DNA from: Triticum aestivum
Taxonomy: Eukaryota > Streptophyta > Magnoliopsida > Poales > Poaceae
NCBI RefSeq assembly: GCF_018294505.1
Contig: NC_057800.1
Coordinates: 475,637,037 to 475,701,036 of the forward strand
Direction of reading: 5' to 3'
DNA length: 64,000 nt
In this document: positions 23,831-32,951 of the stretch, piece after piece
Numbering within the stretch: position 1 is the first letter of the stretch
How the letters are laid out: each line of letters begins with the position of its first letter
Translations under genes and position numbers: made by a program
The notes under the pieces: model-generated
What the model saw: the letters and a program-made list of their open reading frames with translations, nothing else
What the model was told of the DNA's origin: nothing
Databases searched by the model: none

Positions 23831-24262
23831 GGCGGACAAAACTATGCGTCCCTACTAGCCTGGTAAAACTCGCTTATCCCCCAAGCACCATAATTGATGG
23901 CGTGGTTGGGTTACCCATGTCTGTATTTATGGGAATCCCGTAATAAGGGGACACGACCTCTGCTTCGACAAGACGTGCCAAGGAAACCGCCTCGTGAAAC
24001 ACGCTGAGGTTGGTTGTGAAAAAACAATTCGAATGGTGACCTGGCTGTGGTGTGATGTCACGTTGCGGAATGCGTCGGCAGATTAGATTTGTGAAAATAT
24101 TATTCTCTCTATGGTTGTATGTGGAATTTGTTTTGCAGAGCCGGACACAATCCTCATGTTCAAAATCTTCTATGAAGTATTCGGAGGAGGAACCCGCCTT
24201 GCAATGCCGAATACAATTTGCATGCCGGACTCATCGTCATTGAAGCCTGGTTCAGGGGCTAC

Positions 24263-24734
24263 TGAGGGAGTCCTGGATTAGGGGGTATCCGGACAGCCGG
24301 ACTATATCCTTTGGCCGGACTGTTGGACTATGAAGATACAAGATTGAAGACTTTGTCCCGTGTCCGGATGGGACTCTCCTTGGCGTGGAAGGCAAGCTTG
24401 GCAATACGGATATGTAGATCTCCTTCCTTGTAACCGACTCTGTGTAACCCTAGCCCCCTCCGGTGTCTATATAAACCGGAGGGTTTTAGTCCATAGGACA
24501 ACATACAATCATACCATAGGCTAGCTTCTAGGGTTTAGCCTCTCTGATCTCGTGGTAGATCAACTCTTGTACTACTCATATTATCAAGAACAATCAAGCA
24601 GGACGTAGGGTATTGCCTCCATCAAGAGGGCCTGAACCTGGGTAAAACATCGTGTCCCCTGCCTCCTATTACCATCCGCCTAGACGCATAGTTCGGGACC
24701 CCCTACCCAAGATCCGCCAGTTTTGACACCGACA
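24263..24734 (+). repeat. 3' LTR of Retand-type element 1 (472 bp)
   Basis: It begins TGAGGGAGTCCTGG after the polypurine tract (TTCAGGGGCTAC, 24251-24262) and ends GACACCGACA. A sense TATA box (CTATATAAA, 24467-24475) lies mid-LTR. It clearly matches the LTR at 31946-32420. CCGAC (24735-24739) is the expected target duplication. Confidence 0.88.
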
Positions 24735-24826
24735 CCGACCCAGTACGTGTAATTGCTACCATCATCTTTCAACTTTGCTTTCTCAAGGAACGCATTAAAA
24801 TTCAACGGAACAACAACACGGGCCAT
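24735..24826 (-). pseudogene. gag: Copia gag N-terminus, first 30 codons
   Basis: ATG at 24826 opens a frame starting MARVVVPLNFNAF, the familiar start of Angela-type Gag. It is open to the junction with the Retand-type LTR at 24734, so insertion truncated it rather than point mutation. This fixes both the orientation of the Copia and the exact nesting junction. Confidence 0.85.
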
Positions 24827-26050
24827 CTATCTAGATAAGCAAAAATACTATCAGGTACTAAGTTCATGATAAATTTAAGTTCAATTAATCATATTACTTA
24901 AGAACTCCGACTTAGATAGACATCCCTCTAATCATCTAAGTGATCACGTGATCCATATCAACTAAACCATAACCAATCATCACGTGAAATGGAGTAGTTT
25001 TCAATGGTGAACATCACTATGTTGATCATATCTACTATATGATTCACGCTCGACCTTTCGGTCTCAGTGTTCCAAGGCCATATCTGCATATGCTAGGCTC
25101 GTCAAGTTTAACCCGAGAATTTTGCGTGTGCAAAACTGGCTTGCACCCGTTGTAGATGGACGTAGAGCTTATCACACCCGATCATCACGTGGTGTCTCAG
25201 CACGACGAACTTTGGCAACGGTGCATACTCAGGGAGAACACTTTTATCTTTAAATTTAGTGAGATATCATCTTATAATGCTACCGTCAAACAAAGCAGAA
25301 TAAGATGCATAAAGGATAAACATCACATGCAATCATTATAAGTGATATGATATGGCCATCATCATCTTGTGCTTGTGATCTCCATCTCCGAAGCACCGTC
25401 ATGATCACCATCGTCACCGGCGCGACACCTTGATCTCCATCGTAGCATCGTTCTTGTCTCTCCAACTATTGCTTCTACGACTATCTCTACCGCTTAGTGA
25501 TAAAGTAAAGCAATTACAGGGCGATTGCATTGCATACAATAAAGCGACAATCATATGGCTCCTGCCAGTTGCCGATAACTCCGTTACAAAACATGATCAT
25601 CTCATACAACAAATATAGCATCGTGTCTTGACCATATCACATCACAACATGCCCTGCAAAAACAAGTTAGACATCCTCTACTTTGTTGTTGCAAGTTTTA
25701 TGTGGCTGCTACGGGCTGAGCAAGAACCGTTCTTACCTACGCATCAAAACCACAACGATAGTTCGTCAAGTTGGTGTTGTTTTAACCTTCTCAAGGACCG
25801 GGCCTAGCCACACTCGGTTCAACTAAAGTTGGAGAAACTAACACCCGCCAGCCACCTATGTGCAAAGCACGTCTGTAGAACCAGTCTCGCGTAAGCATAC
25901 GTGTAATGTCGGTCTGGGCCGCTTCATCCAACAATACCGCGAACCAAAGTATGACATGCTGGTAAGCAGTATGACTTGTATCGCCCACAACTCACTTGTG
26001 TTCTACTCGTGCATATAACATCAACGCATAAAACCTGGCTTGGATGCCAC

Positions 26051-27007
26051 TGTTGGGGAACGTAGTAATTTCAAAAAAAATCCTACGCACACGCAGGATC
26101 ATGGTGATGCATAGCAACGAGAGGAGAGAGTGTCGTCCACGTACCCCCGTAGACCGTTAAGCGGAAGCGTTATGACAACACGGTTGATGTAGTCGTACGT
26201 CTTCATGATTGACCGATCCTCAGTACCAAACGTACGGCACCTCCGCGTTCAGCACACATTCAGCTCGGTGATGTACCGCGAACTCACGATCCAGTAGAGC
26301 TCAGGGAAGAGTTTCATCAGCACGATGGTGTGGTGACGATGTTGATGAAGCTACCGCAGCAGGGCTTCGCCTAAACACTGCTATAGTATGACCGAGGTGG
26401 ATTATGGTGGAGGGGGGCACCGCACACGGCTGGAGAGATCTCAATGATCAACTTGTGTTTTTAGAGGTTCCCCCCTGCCCTCGTATATAAAGGAGCAAGG
26501 GGGGAGAGGCGGCCGCCAGGAGGAGTAGGACTCCCTCCTTTCCTAGTTGGAATAGGAGAAGGGGGAAGGAGGGAGAGAGGAAGGAAAGGGGGGTGCCCCC
26601 CTCCTTGTCCAATTCAGACTAGAGGGAGAGGGGGCGCGCAGCCTGCCCTGCCCTAGTTCAATCTCATAGTCATAGGAACATGTATAAGTCATGAAGAAAG
26701 CAATAGCAGTAAACTAAAACGATCAAGTGCTAAGCCAACGGAATGGGTCAAGTCAATCACATCATTATCCTAATGATGTGATCTCATTTATCAAATAACA
26801 ACTCATGTCTCTGGTTAGGAAACTTAACCATCTTTGATCAATGAGCTAGTCAAGTAGAGGCATACTAGTGACACTATGTTTGTCTATGTATTCACACATG
26901 TATTATGTTTCCGGTCAATACAATTCTAGCATGAATAATAAACATTTATCATGAAATAAGAAAATAAATAATAACTTTATTATTGCCTCTAGGGCATATT
27001 TCCTTCA
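26051..27007 (-). repeat. Angela-type 5' LTR, shortened (957 bp)
   Basis: On the minus strand it starts TGAAGGAAATATGCCC and ends TTCCCCAACA. A TATA-like TTTATATAC lies near 26480-26490 on that strand. At 957 bp it is only about 55 percent of the length of the plus-strand relative at 10219-11943. Much of the U3 block present in that copy (about 10640-11150) is missing, so it carries a large internal deletion or belongs to a short-LTR variant. Confidence 0.88.
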
Positions 27008-27011
27008 GAAG

Positions 27012-27746
27012 GTGACAGCACAATTAGCCATCAAGTTCTTCAAGGGGCTAGTGTGTCGTTTTGGTGTGCCAAACAGAGTCATCACCGACAACGACACACA
27101 GTTCACAAGCCACACCTTCATGCAATACATCCAAGACCTCGACAGCAGGGTCTGTTTCGCTTCCCTGGGACACCCACGGAGCAACGGCCAGGCGAAGAGG
27201 GCAAATGTTGAAGTGTTGCGAGGCCTGAGGACAAAGACTTTTGACAGGCTGCATAAGAGCGGAAAGCACCGGATTGATGAGTTGCCGGTGGTTCTTTGGT
27301 CGATCAAAACGACGCCAAATCAAGCCACCGTCCAAACACCCTTTGCCCTAGTATATGGGGCATAAGCAGTTCTCCCCACGGAACTCATATACGGGTCACC
27401 TCGAGTGCTCGCTTACGACGTGCTTGAGCAAGAGCAATTGCGGCAAGATGACGCAATGCTCCTTGAGGAAGATCGTCTTCGGGCAGCTGTGAGAGCAGCA
27501 TGCTACCAGCAAGCCTTGCGCCGCTACCATAGCCACAAGGTTCATGCCCGAAGCCTTGAGGAAGGCGACCTTGTTCTTCGGCGCGTTTAGTCGGCCAAGA
27601 ATTCCAACAAGTTAACGCCGAAGTGGGAAGGCCCTTATCAGGTAATACGAGTCACCAGGCCTGGCACAGTCTGCCTGGAGACCGAAGATGCTGTTCCAGT
27701 GAGCAACTCCTGGAACATTGAACAACTTCACAAGTTTTACTCATAA
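27012..27746 (+). pseudogene. pol: Gypsy integrase C-terminal half
   Basis: One frame covers the end of the integrase core and the C-terminal domain. ITDNDTQF (near 27080) holds the second catalytic Asp, and HPRSNGQAKRAN (near 27170) spans the Glu region. Here Lys replaces the expected catalytic Glu (QAKR instead of QVER/AER), so the triad is broken. In-frame stops are TAA at 27363-27365 and TAG at 27588-27590. The frame ends at TAA 27744-27746 after a GPY-type segment (WEGPYQV). There is no chromodomain, consistent with a non-chromovirus Tat-type Gypsy. Confidence 0.88.
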
Positions 27747-28908
27747 GGCATGGTTGTCGTGCCCCCCAGCAACCCACCTTTTGTACAAGCCTTGTCGGCA
27801 AGGCATGTAACCCTCTGTACAAAGCTAGGCGCAGACCCTGAGCATAAGTAAATGAAGCGCTGGCGCCCTAAGTTTTAGCATGCATGCTAGGTTAAGTCTC
27901 TCCCTCGGTTAGGGTTGATAGTGCATAGCGGCGACTAACCCCTAGCCTAGAGGTAGAGTATGAGTCTTTCTGTCTTCTTTGGTTCGCAGGGCACGTGGAC
28001 ACTTCTGTTGAGCTTCTTGGGAGAAAGAAAACGAACCGGTGCTCCGGCCCCAGCAAGCCAAGACTGCCGGGGGCTGAAGACACAATGATCTAACCACGGC
28101 AAGCCAAAGTTGCCGGGGGCTGCGGATTCAGATAAGTCCTTCATCCCCTCTTGTGCATTTTCGTATGGAATTGGGACAAATGAAACCTCGTATTGTTCCA
28201 AGACCATCGTGCTCCCCCTTCTTCTTATACCCAAGTCCCTGGGACAGAAGCGGGTCATAGACGCGGTGGCAAGGAAATAAACGAAGGGCCTAACTCTACT
28301 TCGCCCCTGCCTCCACCAAAAGCATGAGAATGGTCGACTGAAGTCAGGGGACAACAAGGCCTGTTGCCGGGCGACAATGTTTATCTTAAGAATAACAAGG
28401 ATTCGTTCCTTGGCATGGGCCTCGCTCACGCACAAAGAACCCAGCAAACACACTTTTTCATTAAAAACATCCCATATAGGTACAGTTCATACAGAATTAA
28501 AAAACATGAGCAAGGGGATTACAAGTCTTAAGGTTAACAAGTGCCCATAGGCTTACAAACTAAAAAGAGATAAGATGCCCGTAATCCCTTTCTTGTCCCT
28601 CTCCATAGAAAGCGGAACAAGGTGGCGGGAGGGCAAAAAGAGCACCTAGGCAAGGTACGAGGAGCAGAAGGCACCAAGAGAACATCTTGGTGCCAGGAAA
28701 GGAGCTGGAAGACGAGGCAGCGGGCCGGCAATACGCGATGAAGGCGTCGGTGCCCACGTACTCCGACTTGACGGCCGCCACCCGCCTTCTTTGCCTTCTC
28801 TGGCCCTCCTACGCCAGTCGCCCAAGGAGACAACGGGGAGCGCCCCGATGGAGAGCTTGACGAGGAAGGCCCTCGGCAGGTCGCGTGGCCGAGGGAGGGG
28901 CGGCGCGG

Positions 28909-29562
28909 TCAGTCGGAGTTGGGGTCGGCATCCCGCCGCTCGACTCCCTCGTCATCGTTGTCGCTGTCCTCCTCGTCACTCTCGCTCGAGGAGGAATCTT
29001 CATCGTCGGAGGAGCTCTCCACGCAACACTTTAGGCGAATTCCAAGATCTCCAAAGACCTTGACGGAGAACAGGCTGCCCTCCATTAACTTGAAGTAGAG
29101 GACGAGCCCGGCCGTCAGGCTGTGGATGCGAGCAAACGTCTTCCATCCGCGATAGAGGTACATGACGTGAGGAGCGGGGAAGTCAACATCGACCCGCGTG
29201 CCGCCGTTCCTGCAGCCCCTCATGTGCAGCCTGAGGGTCTGGGGCGGATCGAAATCCATCTCCCGAGCAAATGGGGTGGGAAGGCGGAGATGACGACGCG
29301 GTGGCCAGCGCAGCCTGATGAAGAACTCGCAGGGCTGGTCCCCGACGTGGCCCTCCATCGCGAGGAGCATCGATAGCGGAGGCACGACCATTGCGCCGCC
29401 TCGTCCCCCTCTTCCCCGAGCGCCATGGCGACTTCGGCCTCGCCCCCTCCCCCTTCCTCTCATAGCCAGCTCTGTCGCCGCGGGCTCTTGGGAAGTGGGA
29501 AAGCGCTGTCGAGCGGTGACCCTCGCCGCCACCGTCGAAGGGCCAGCACCCCCTCTCGCCAT
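28909..29562 (-). CDS. Antisense ORF with Arg/Gly-rich start, B3-like segment, acidic tail
   Basis: ATG at 29562 opens 217 uninterrupted codons to TGA at 28909. Residues about 35-55 are an Arg/Gly repeat, likely nucleic-acid binding or nuclear. The middle (about 100-180) contains YRGWKTFARIHSL followed by a Leu/Phe strand pattern and SLFSVKVFG. This recalls the C-terminal half of plant B3 DNA-binding domains; the similarity is inferred from pattern only. The last 45 residues are Ser/Asp/Glu-rich. A TATA box lies about 77 nt upstream. The 3' side has an AT-rich stretch (28440-28510) that may serve as its terminator. It could act as a regulator made from the antisense strand. No lesion is seen. 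Confidence 0.65.
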   Translation of the reverse strand: MARGGAGPSTVAARVTARQRFPTSQEPAATELAMRGRGRGRGRSRHGARGRGGRGGAMVVPPLSMLLAMEGHVGDQPCEFFIRLRWPPRRHLRLPTPFAREMDFDPPQTLRLHMRGCRNGGTRVDVDFPAPHVMYLYRGWKTFARIHSLTAGLVLYFKLMEGSLFSVKVFGDLGIRLKCCVESSSDDEDSSSSESDEEDSDNDDEGVERRDADPNSD

Positions 29563-29638
29563 GGCGGGTGGAAGAAAGGAGCAGAGGTGAAAGAGGATGG
29601 ATGCTGAGAGAATGTGGGATGACATCCCCCTCCCCCTC

Positions 29639-29647
29639 CTTATAAAG
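29639..29647 (-). promoter_or_regulatory. TATA box of the B3-like antisense ORF
   Basis: The minus strand reads TTTATAAGG within a GC-rich stretch, about 77 nt before the antisense ATG at 29562. Confidence 0.6.
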
Positions 29648-30161
29648 GGGCGGGGTCGAGGCTCGGCCGCCCCACTCAACCAATCTAGCCACCGAAGGCG
29701 CAGGGAATCAGGACCGACCCACAGCCCCAATCAGCGACGGCCCGGTTTCCTGCCTCCACCGCCTGCCACCTGCATGGGGGACATGTGGCAAGTGAGCGGG
29801 ATCAAGGGGACGGGTGAGGCGACCATGCCCCACCCCGTGATCGTCGAGCATGGGCGCCTTGAAGACCGCGACCCGAGTCCACTTAGTAAATGAGACTCGC
29901 CTCTGCGCCTCCCTCTTATTTTTTATGGGGAAGGCGCGAGCCGCCTCTTTACCACGATGTGACACATGCGTGCGGGAACCGCGCCACGCACGACCCCCAC
30001 ATCATGCACGCCCCTCCATGTCGCGCGTTCAAGGCAGGTCATGGGGAAGCGCATCGGACGAGAAGTTACTGCGGTAAAATCCGCCCCACCTGCCAGCACA
30101 CCGTTCTGGGCCTAGCCCAACAACATGGCGCGCTTATGTGTGCCCCAGGCCCGGGGGCTCC

Positions 30162-31344
30162 TGTCGATGTACAAAAGTAGGGGCTCTTCTTTTGACCCCT
30201 TTACTTGTGCACGGGCAGTTAGAGCCGCGCGCCACGGCCACACTTAGTAGGGCAGAGGAGGGAAGCTGGAGAGAAGCCGAAGCACGAGACAACCAAGGCA
30301 ACGCCAAGACCAAAAGCGCAGGAGAGCAAGAGGGCGAGGTGGACTCTCTCGGCAAGATCCTTGCCGAGGCAGCCTCCGCAGCCCCGGCAAGAGCCTTGCC
30401 GGGGCAACTTATCCAACACCAGCAGAGCGAGCCACCCTTGAGCCCATAGGCTCCAACCCAACCAACTAGATTGGAACCAAGGCTCTGGAGGCGCCTTTGT
30501 GGTGGCATGCAAATCTTTGTCAAGATCATAAATATGTGAGATCAGATGAGGACCAGAAGACGGTGACCCTCGGCGGGATCCTGGCTGAGAAAATCCACAA
30601 GATCCTCGGCAAGACCCTTGCCGGGGACAACTGCAGCGCCACGACAAGACCCTTGCCGGGCCCCCGGGAAGACCCTTGCCGAGGGCATCAGCAGGGCCAC
30701 TATCAGGCCCACGCCAGCCAAGACTCCACCATCGTCCCCAAGCAGCTGCTATCTCAACCAGCTGGGCAGGCACCTGCGTGGCGAAGGGCGGCCTCTATAC
30801 CGACTCAGCAAGCACATTCGTTGCAGCATGCGACCCTTCATGAAGGCTCCGCCACCGCGCCCGCCCAGCAGCCAGCCAACGTGGCGCCACGATGCCTCGT
30901 CAGCTCGGACGCGTGTCGAGGCCAGGCAAGGCGGCGATGGCTGGGACGTGTTTCCCTAGCGTCCCCGATAAAGCAAGGAGGGCATGTCGGCAGCGCATTA
31001 AATGCATTTGTCCGACGGTCCCAGAGGATAGGCTTATCCACTGTAGGCCTTTCCACCTCCCGTGTGCCACTGTGGCAACCCCTTTTTCCTATAAAAGGAA
31101 GCCTGAGGAGACCAGGAGGCGGATTCGGCTCTCTTTGGGCAAGTTGCACCCCGTAGCTACCTCAAGAACACAAGAACACTCAAATACATCCACCAAAGCA
31201 GGACTAGGGTATTACACATCTTCGCGGCCCGAACCTGGGTAAACGATCCGTGTGCTTCCTGTCAGGCCTGCTCTTTGCACAACCTCGCGCTCGCCAACCA
31301 TAGAAGGGATCCCAGTGACCCCATAGGTGTCGTTCCCACCGATA
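30162..31344 (+). repeat. 3' LTR of the Tat-like Gypsy (1.18 kb)
   Basis: It begins TGTCGATGTAC after a purine-rich tract and ends CCACCGATA, where the usual CA is mutated to TA. A TATA box (CTATAAAAGG) lies near 31089. The U3 part carries five CGGCAAG...CTTGCCG palindromes. Confidence 0.85.
30347..30686 (+). repeat. Cluster of five CGGCAAG/CTTGCCG palindromes in the LTR
   Basis: Perfect or near-perfect inverted repeats around CAAGANCCTTG lie at about 30347-30369, 30382-30404, 30605-30627, 30641-30662 and 30664-30686. Each could form a hairpin of up to 9-10 bp or bind a dimeric protein. Related half-sites (GGCAAGCC, TTGCCGGGGG) recur in the spacer near 28050-28115. Confidence 0.6.
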
Positions 31345-31651
31345 GTTATGCAGTTGGATGCCGTAAAATTCCAATAAAGTCCAGAGGAAAGGGATGGATT
31401 GGAAGTCCCAGGCCCTGTAATAGAAACGAGACAAAGCACACCCTCTCCTCCTTGTTGGGGTTGGGGAAATTCTCAGCCATCGCGTCGTTGCTGATCGAAT
31501 ATAAACCCACTTGGACGGGAACTAGATCTGTGAGGGGGAGGTAGCCCTGCGTCTGGAGCCGGCTTAGTTGAAGAAGAGGCACAGAGCAGCTCTGCCAATC
31601 GCCCACTTGAGGGCCATGGGGGCGCGAAGAGGAGCCTGGGGCGCTGGCCAT
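31345..31651 (-). pseudogene. Antisense ORF of Retand-type element 2, N-terminal part
   Basis: ATG at 31651 encodes the N-terminus of a putative gypsy-type transposon domain, including a KEERVCFVSFLLQGLGLPIHPF-like core similar in pattern to exon 1 of the larger copy. A frameshift near 31395 moves the LEFYGIQLHN segment to another frame. The Gypsy insertion at 31344/31345 then ends it. Sequence identity with the copy at 23708 looks low although the LTRs are close, so the two elements are subfamilies with different antisense proteins. Confidence 0.78.
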
Positions 31652-31730
31652 GATGAAGGCTTTGTTTTGTGGCTAGACTTGGCCATTTTTCTTCTGCGCG
31701 GTGTGAGATGGCCTTAGGAGATCCATATCC

Positions 31731-31740
31731 CTTTATATAG
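31731..31740 (-). promoter_or_regulatory. TATA box of the second Retand antisense ORF
   Basis: The minus strand reads CTATATAAAG about 80 nt upstream of the antisense ATG at 31651. Confidence 0.6.
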
Positions 31741-31945
31741 GTGCCACCCGAGCATGGTGGAGGGTTTATTTGAGAAAAAGCATGGACCGTTCATATTCAC
31801 CCTACACGCGAAAGTCGAAGCGCCATCAGGGGGAATTGTAAAAGACGTTGAGGTTGTCGCTGGATTATGATGAAGAACCCACCTTGCAAAGCTGAAGACA
31901 TGAGCCAAATATTACATCGTCATTGAAGGCAAGTTCGGGGGCTAC

Positions 31946-32420
31946 TGAGGGAGTCCTGGATTATGGGGTCCTCGGGTGTCCGAGCTGTGTAGATTGGGTC
32001 GGACTGATGGGCCATGAAGATACAAGGTAGAAGACCTTCCCCCGTGTCCGGGTGGGACTCTCCTTTGCGTGGATGGCAAGCCTAGCGTCCGGATGAATAA
32101 TTTCCTTTCTCTTTAAACTAACTCTATACAACCCTAGGCCCCTCCGGTGTCTATATAAACCGGAGGGTTTAGTCCGTAGAGGCTATTAGAATTCATATAA
32201 GCTAGACATCTAGGGTTTAGCCATTACGATCTCGAGGTAGATCAACTCGTGTAACCCGAATAGTCATCAAATACAATCAAGCAGGACATAGGGTTTTACC
32301 TCCATCAAGAGGGCCCGAACCTGGGTAAACATCGTGTCTCCCTTATCTCCTATTACCTTCGATCCTCAGACGCAAAGTTCGGGACCCCTTACCCGAGATC
32401 GGCCGGTTTTGACTCCGACA
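31946..32420 (+). repeat. 3' LTR of Retand-type element 2 (475 bp)
   Basis: It begins TGAGGGAGTCCTGG and ends GACTCCGACA. A sense TATA box (CTATATAAA) lies at 32151-32159. It aligns end to end with 24263-24734, with clear divergence in the first 150 bases. Confidence 0.88.
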
Positions 32421-32580
32421 GTGGGTGCTTAGGCGTTCGAGCTTGGACAAGGTGAAATCTGTGCTCATGGTTTCCTGGATGGCCACGATGTCGATGTGTT
32501 CATCGCGTATGTACTCAATGAGTTGGCAGCGGTCATCCTGGGTGAACTTGCGCATGTTCCAGAAGAGGGTCCGCATCAAG
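32421..32580 (-). pseudogene. LINE ORF2 start, AP-type endonuclease
   Basis: The frame from the Met near 32579 gives LFWNMRKFTQDDR, then DIVAIQETM about 25 residues later. These are the N-terminal strand and the Asn and Glu motifs of the exonuclease-endonuclease-phosphatase fold that nicks DNA for LINE insertion. It is truncated by the Retand LTR before the rest of the endonuclease and the reverse transcriptase. The upstream frame is open but low-complexity. Confidence 0.75.
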
Positions 32581-32951
32581 GACCATCGGGGGCTGCTTAA
32601 CCCCAAGACAAGGGAGGCAATTTGCACACATAGTGCCGCAGTGTGGGAACAGGTGTGGCCACGGACCTCAACCACCGCGGACGGGGACTGGCCGGCCGTC
32701 CGCCTGGGAGGGGGAGGGTCGGTAGTCTCAAGGGCGAGAGCACTGGCCAGGTGGGCCCGAGCCTTGGCCAGCTGTCCATCGCCTTGATCTGGACTAGGGT
32801 GGAGCGGTCTCCCCCCTGAAGCCAATTGCCGAGTCTGCCGCGACCTTAACGAGATGGTCGAGCGGAGCCGACTCTAGCGTGGAAAACGAGCAAGTAGGGG
32901 AACTAGCTAGGATGACTTGAGTACCCGACTCGAGGTTTTGGGCCGCGGCCC
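32421..32951 (-). mobile_element. LINE fragment (inner part, left of the LARD)
   Basis: Holds the start of a LINE ORF2 and sequence upstream of it. It is bounded on the left by the Retand LTR and on the right by the LARD, whose GGCCC target duplication (32947-32951 and 45577-45581) proves that the sequence continues at 45577. Confidence 0.7.

Larger units (their letters stand above)
20392..24734 (+). mobile_element. Tat/Retand-type Gypsy, 3' part with antisense ORF
   Basis: A polypurine tract and a 472-bp LTR define a plus-strand element, but the 3.9 kb before them codes on the minus strand. Gypsy elements of the Tat lineage (RIRE2, Grande, Retand, Ogre) are known to carry antisense ORFs between pol and the 3' LTR, which fits. 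A shorter relative at 31345-32420 has the same layout. The left part is cut off by the Helitron insertion. The right end abuts the first codons of a Copia gag at 24735. Confidence 0.85.
24735..27007 (-). mobile_element. Angela-type Copia on the minus strand, 5' part
   Basis: Right to left: an LTR (27007-26051), primer-binding-like sequence (26050-26032), about 1.2 kb of untranslated leader and the first codons of gag (24826-24735), where the Retand-type element cuts in. The rest should continue left of that insertion, outside the window. The outer LTR end abuts Gypsy integrase sequence; GAAGG (27008-27012) is the expected target duplication. Confidence 0.9.
27008..31344 (+). mobile_element. 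Ty3/Gypsy (Tat-like) with B3-like antisense ORF, 3' part
   Basis: Contains the integrase end (27008-27746), about 1.1 kb of spacer, an antisense ORF (29562-28909), a polypurine-like tract (GCCCGGGGGCTCC, 30149-30161) and an LTR (30162-31344). The Copia insertion removed the left view. The right end interrupts the antisense ORF of a second Retand-type element, with GTTAT (31345-31349) as expected target duplication. A purine-rich GCCGGGGGCTG motif occurs twice in the spacer (about 28067 and 28111), resembling the real polypurine tract. Confidence 0.85.
31345..32420 (+). mobile_element. Retand-type Gypsy 2, 3' fragment
   Basis: The start of an antisense ORF, its TATA box, a polypurine tract (AAGTTCGGGGGCTAC, 31931-31945) and a 475-bp LTR repeat the layout of element 1. 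The Gypsy at 27008-31344 inserted into the antisense ORF. The right end abuts LINE endonuclease sequence at 32421; GTGGG is the expected target duplication. Confidence 0.85.
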
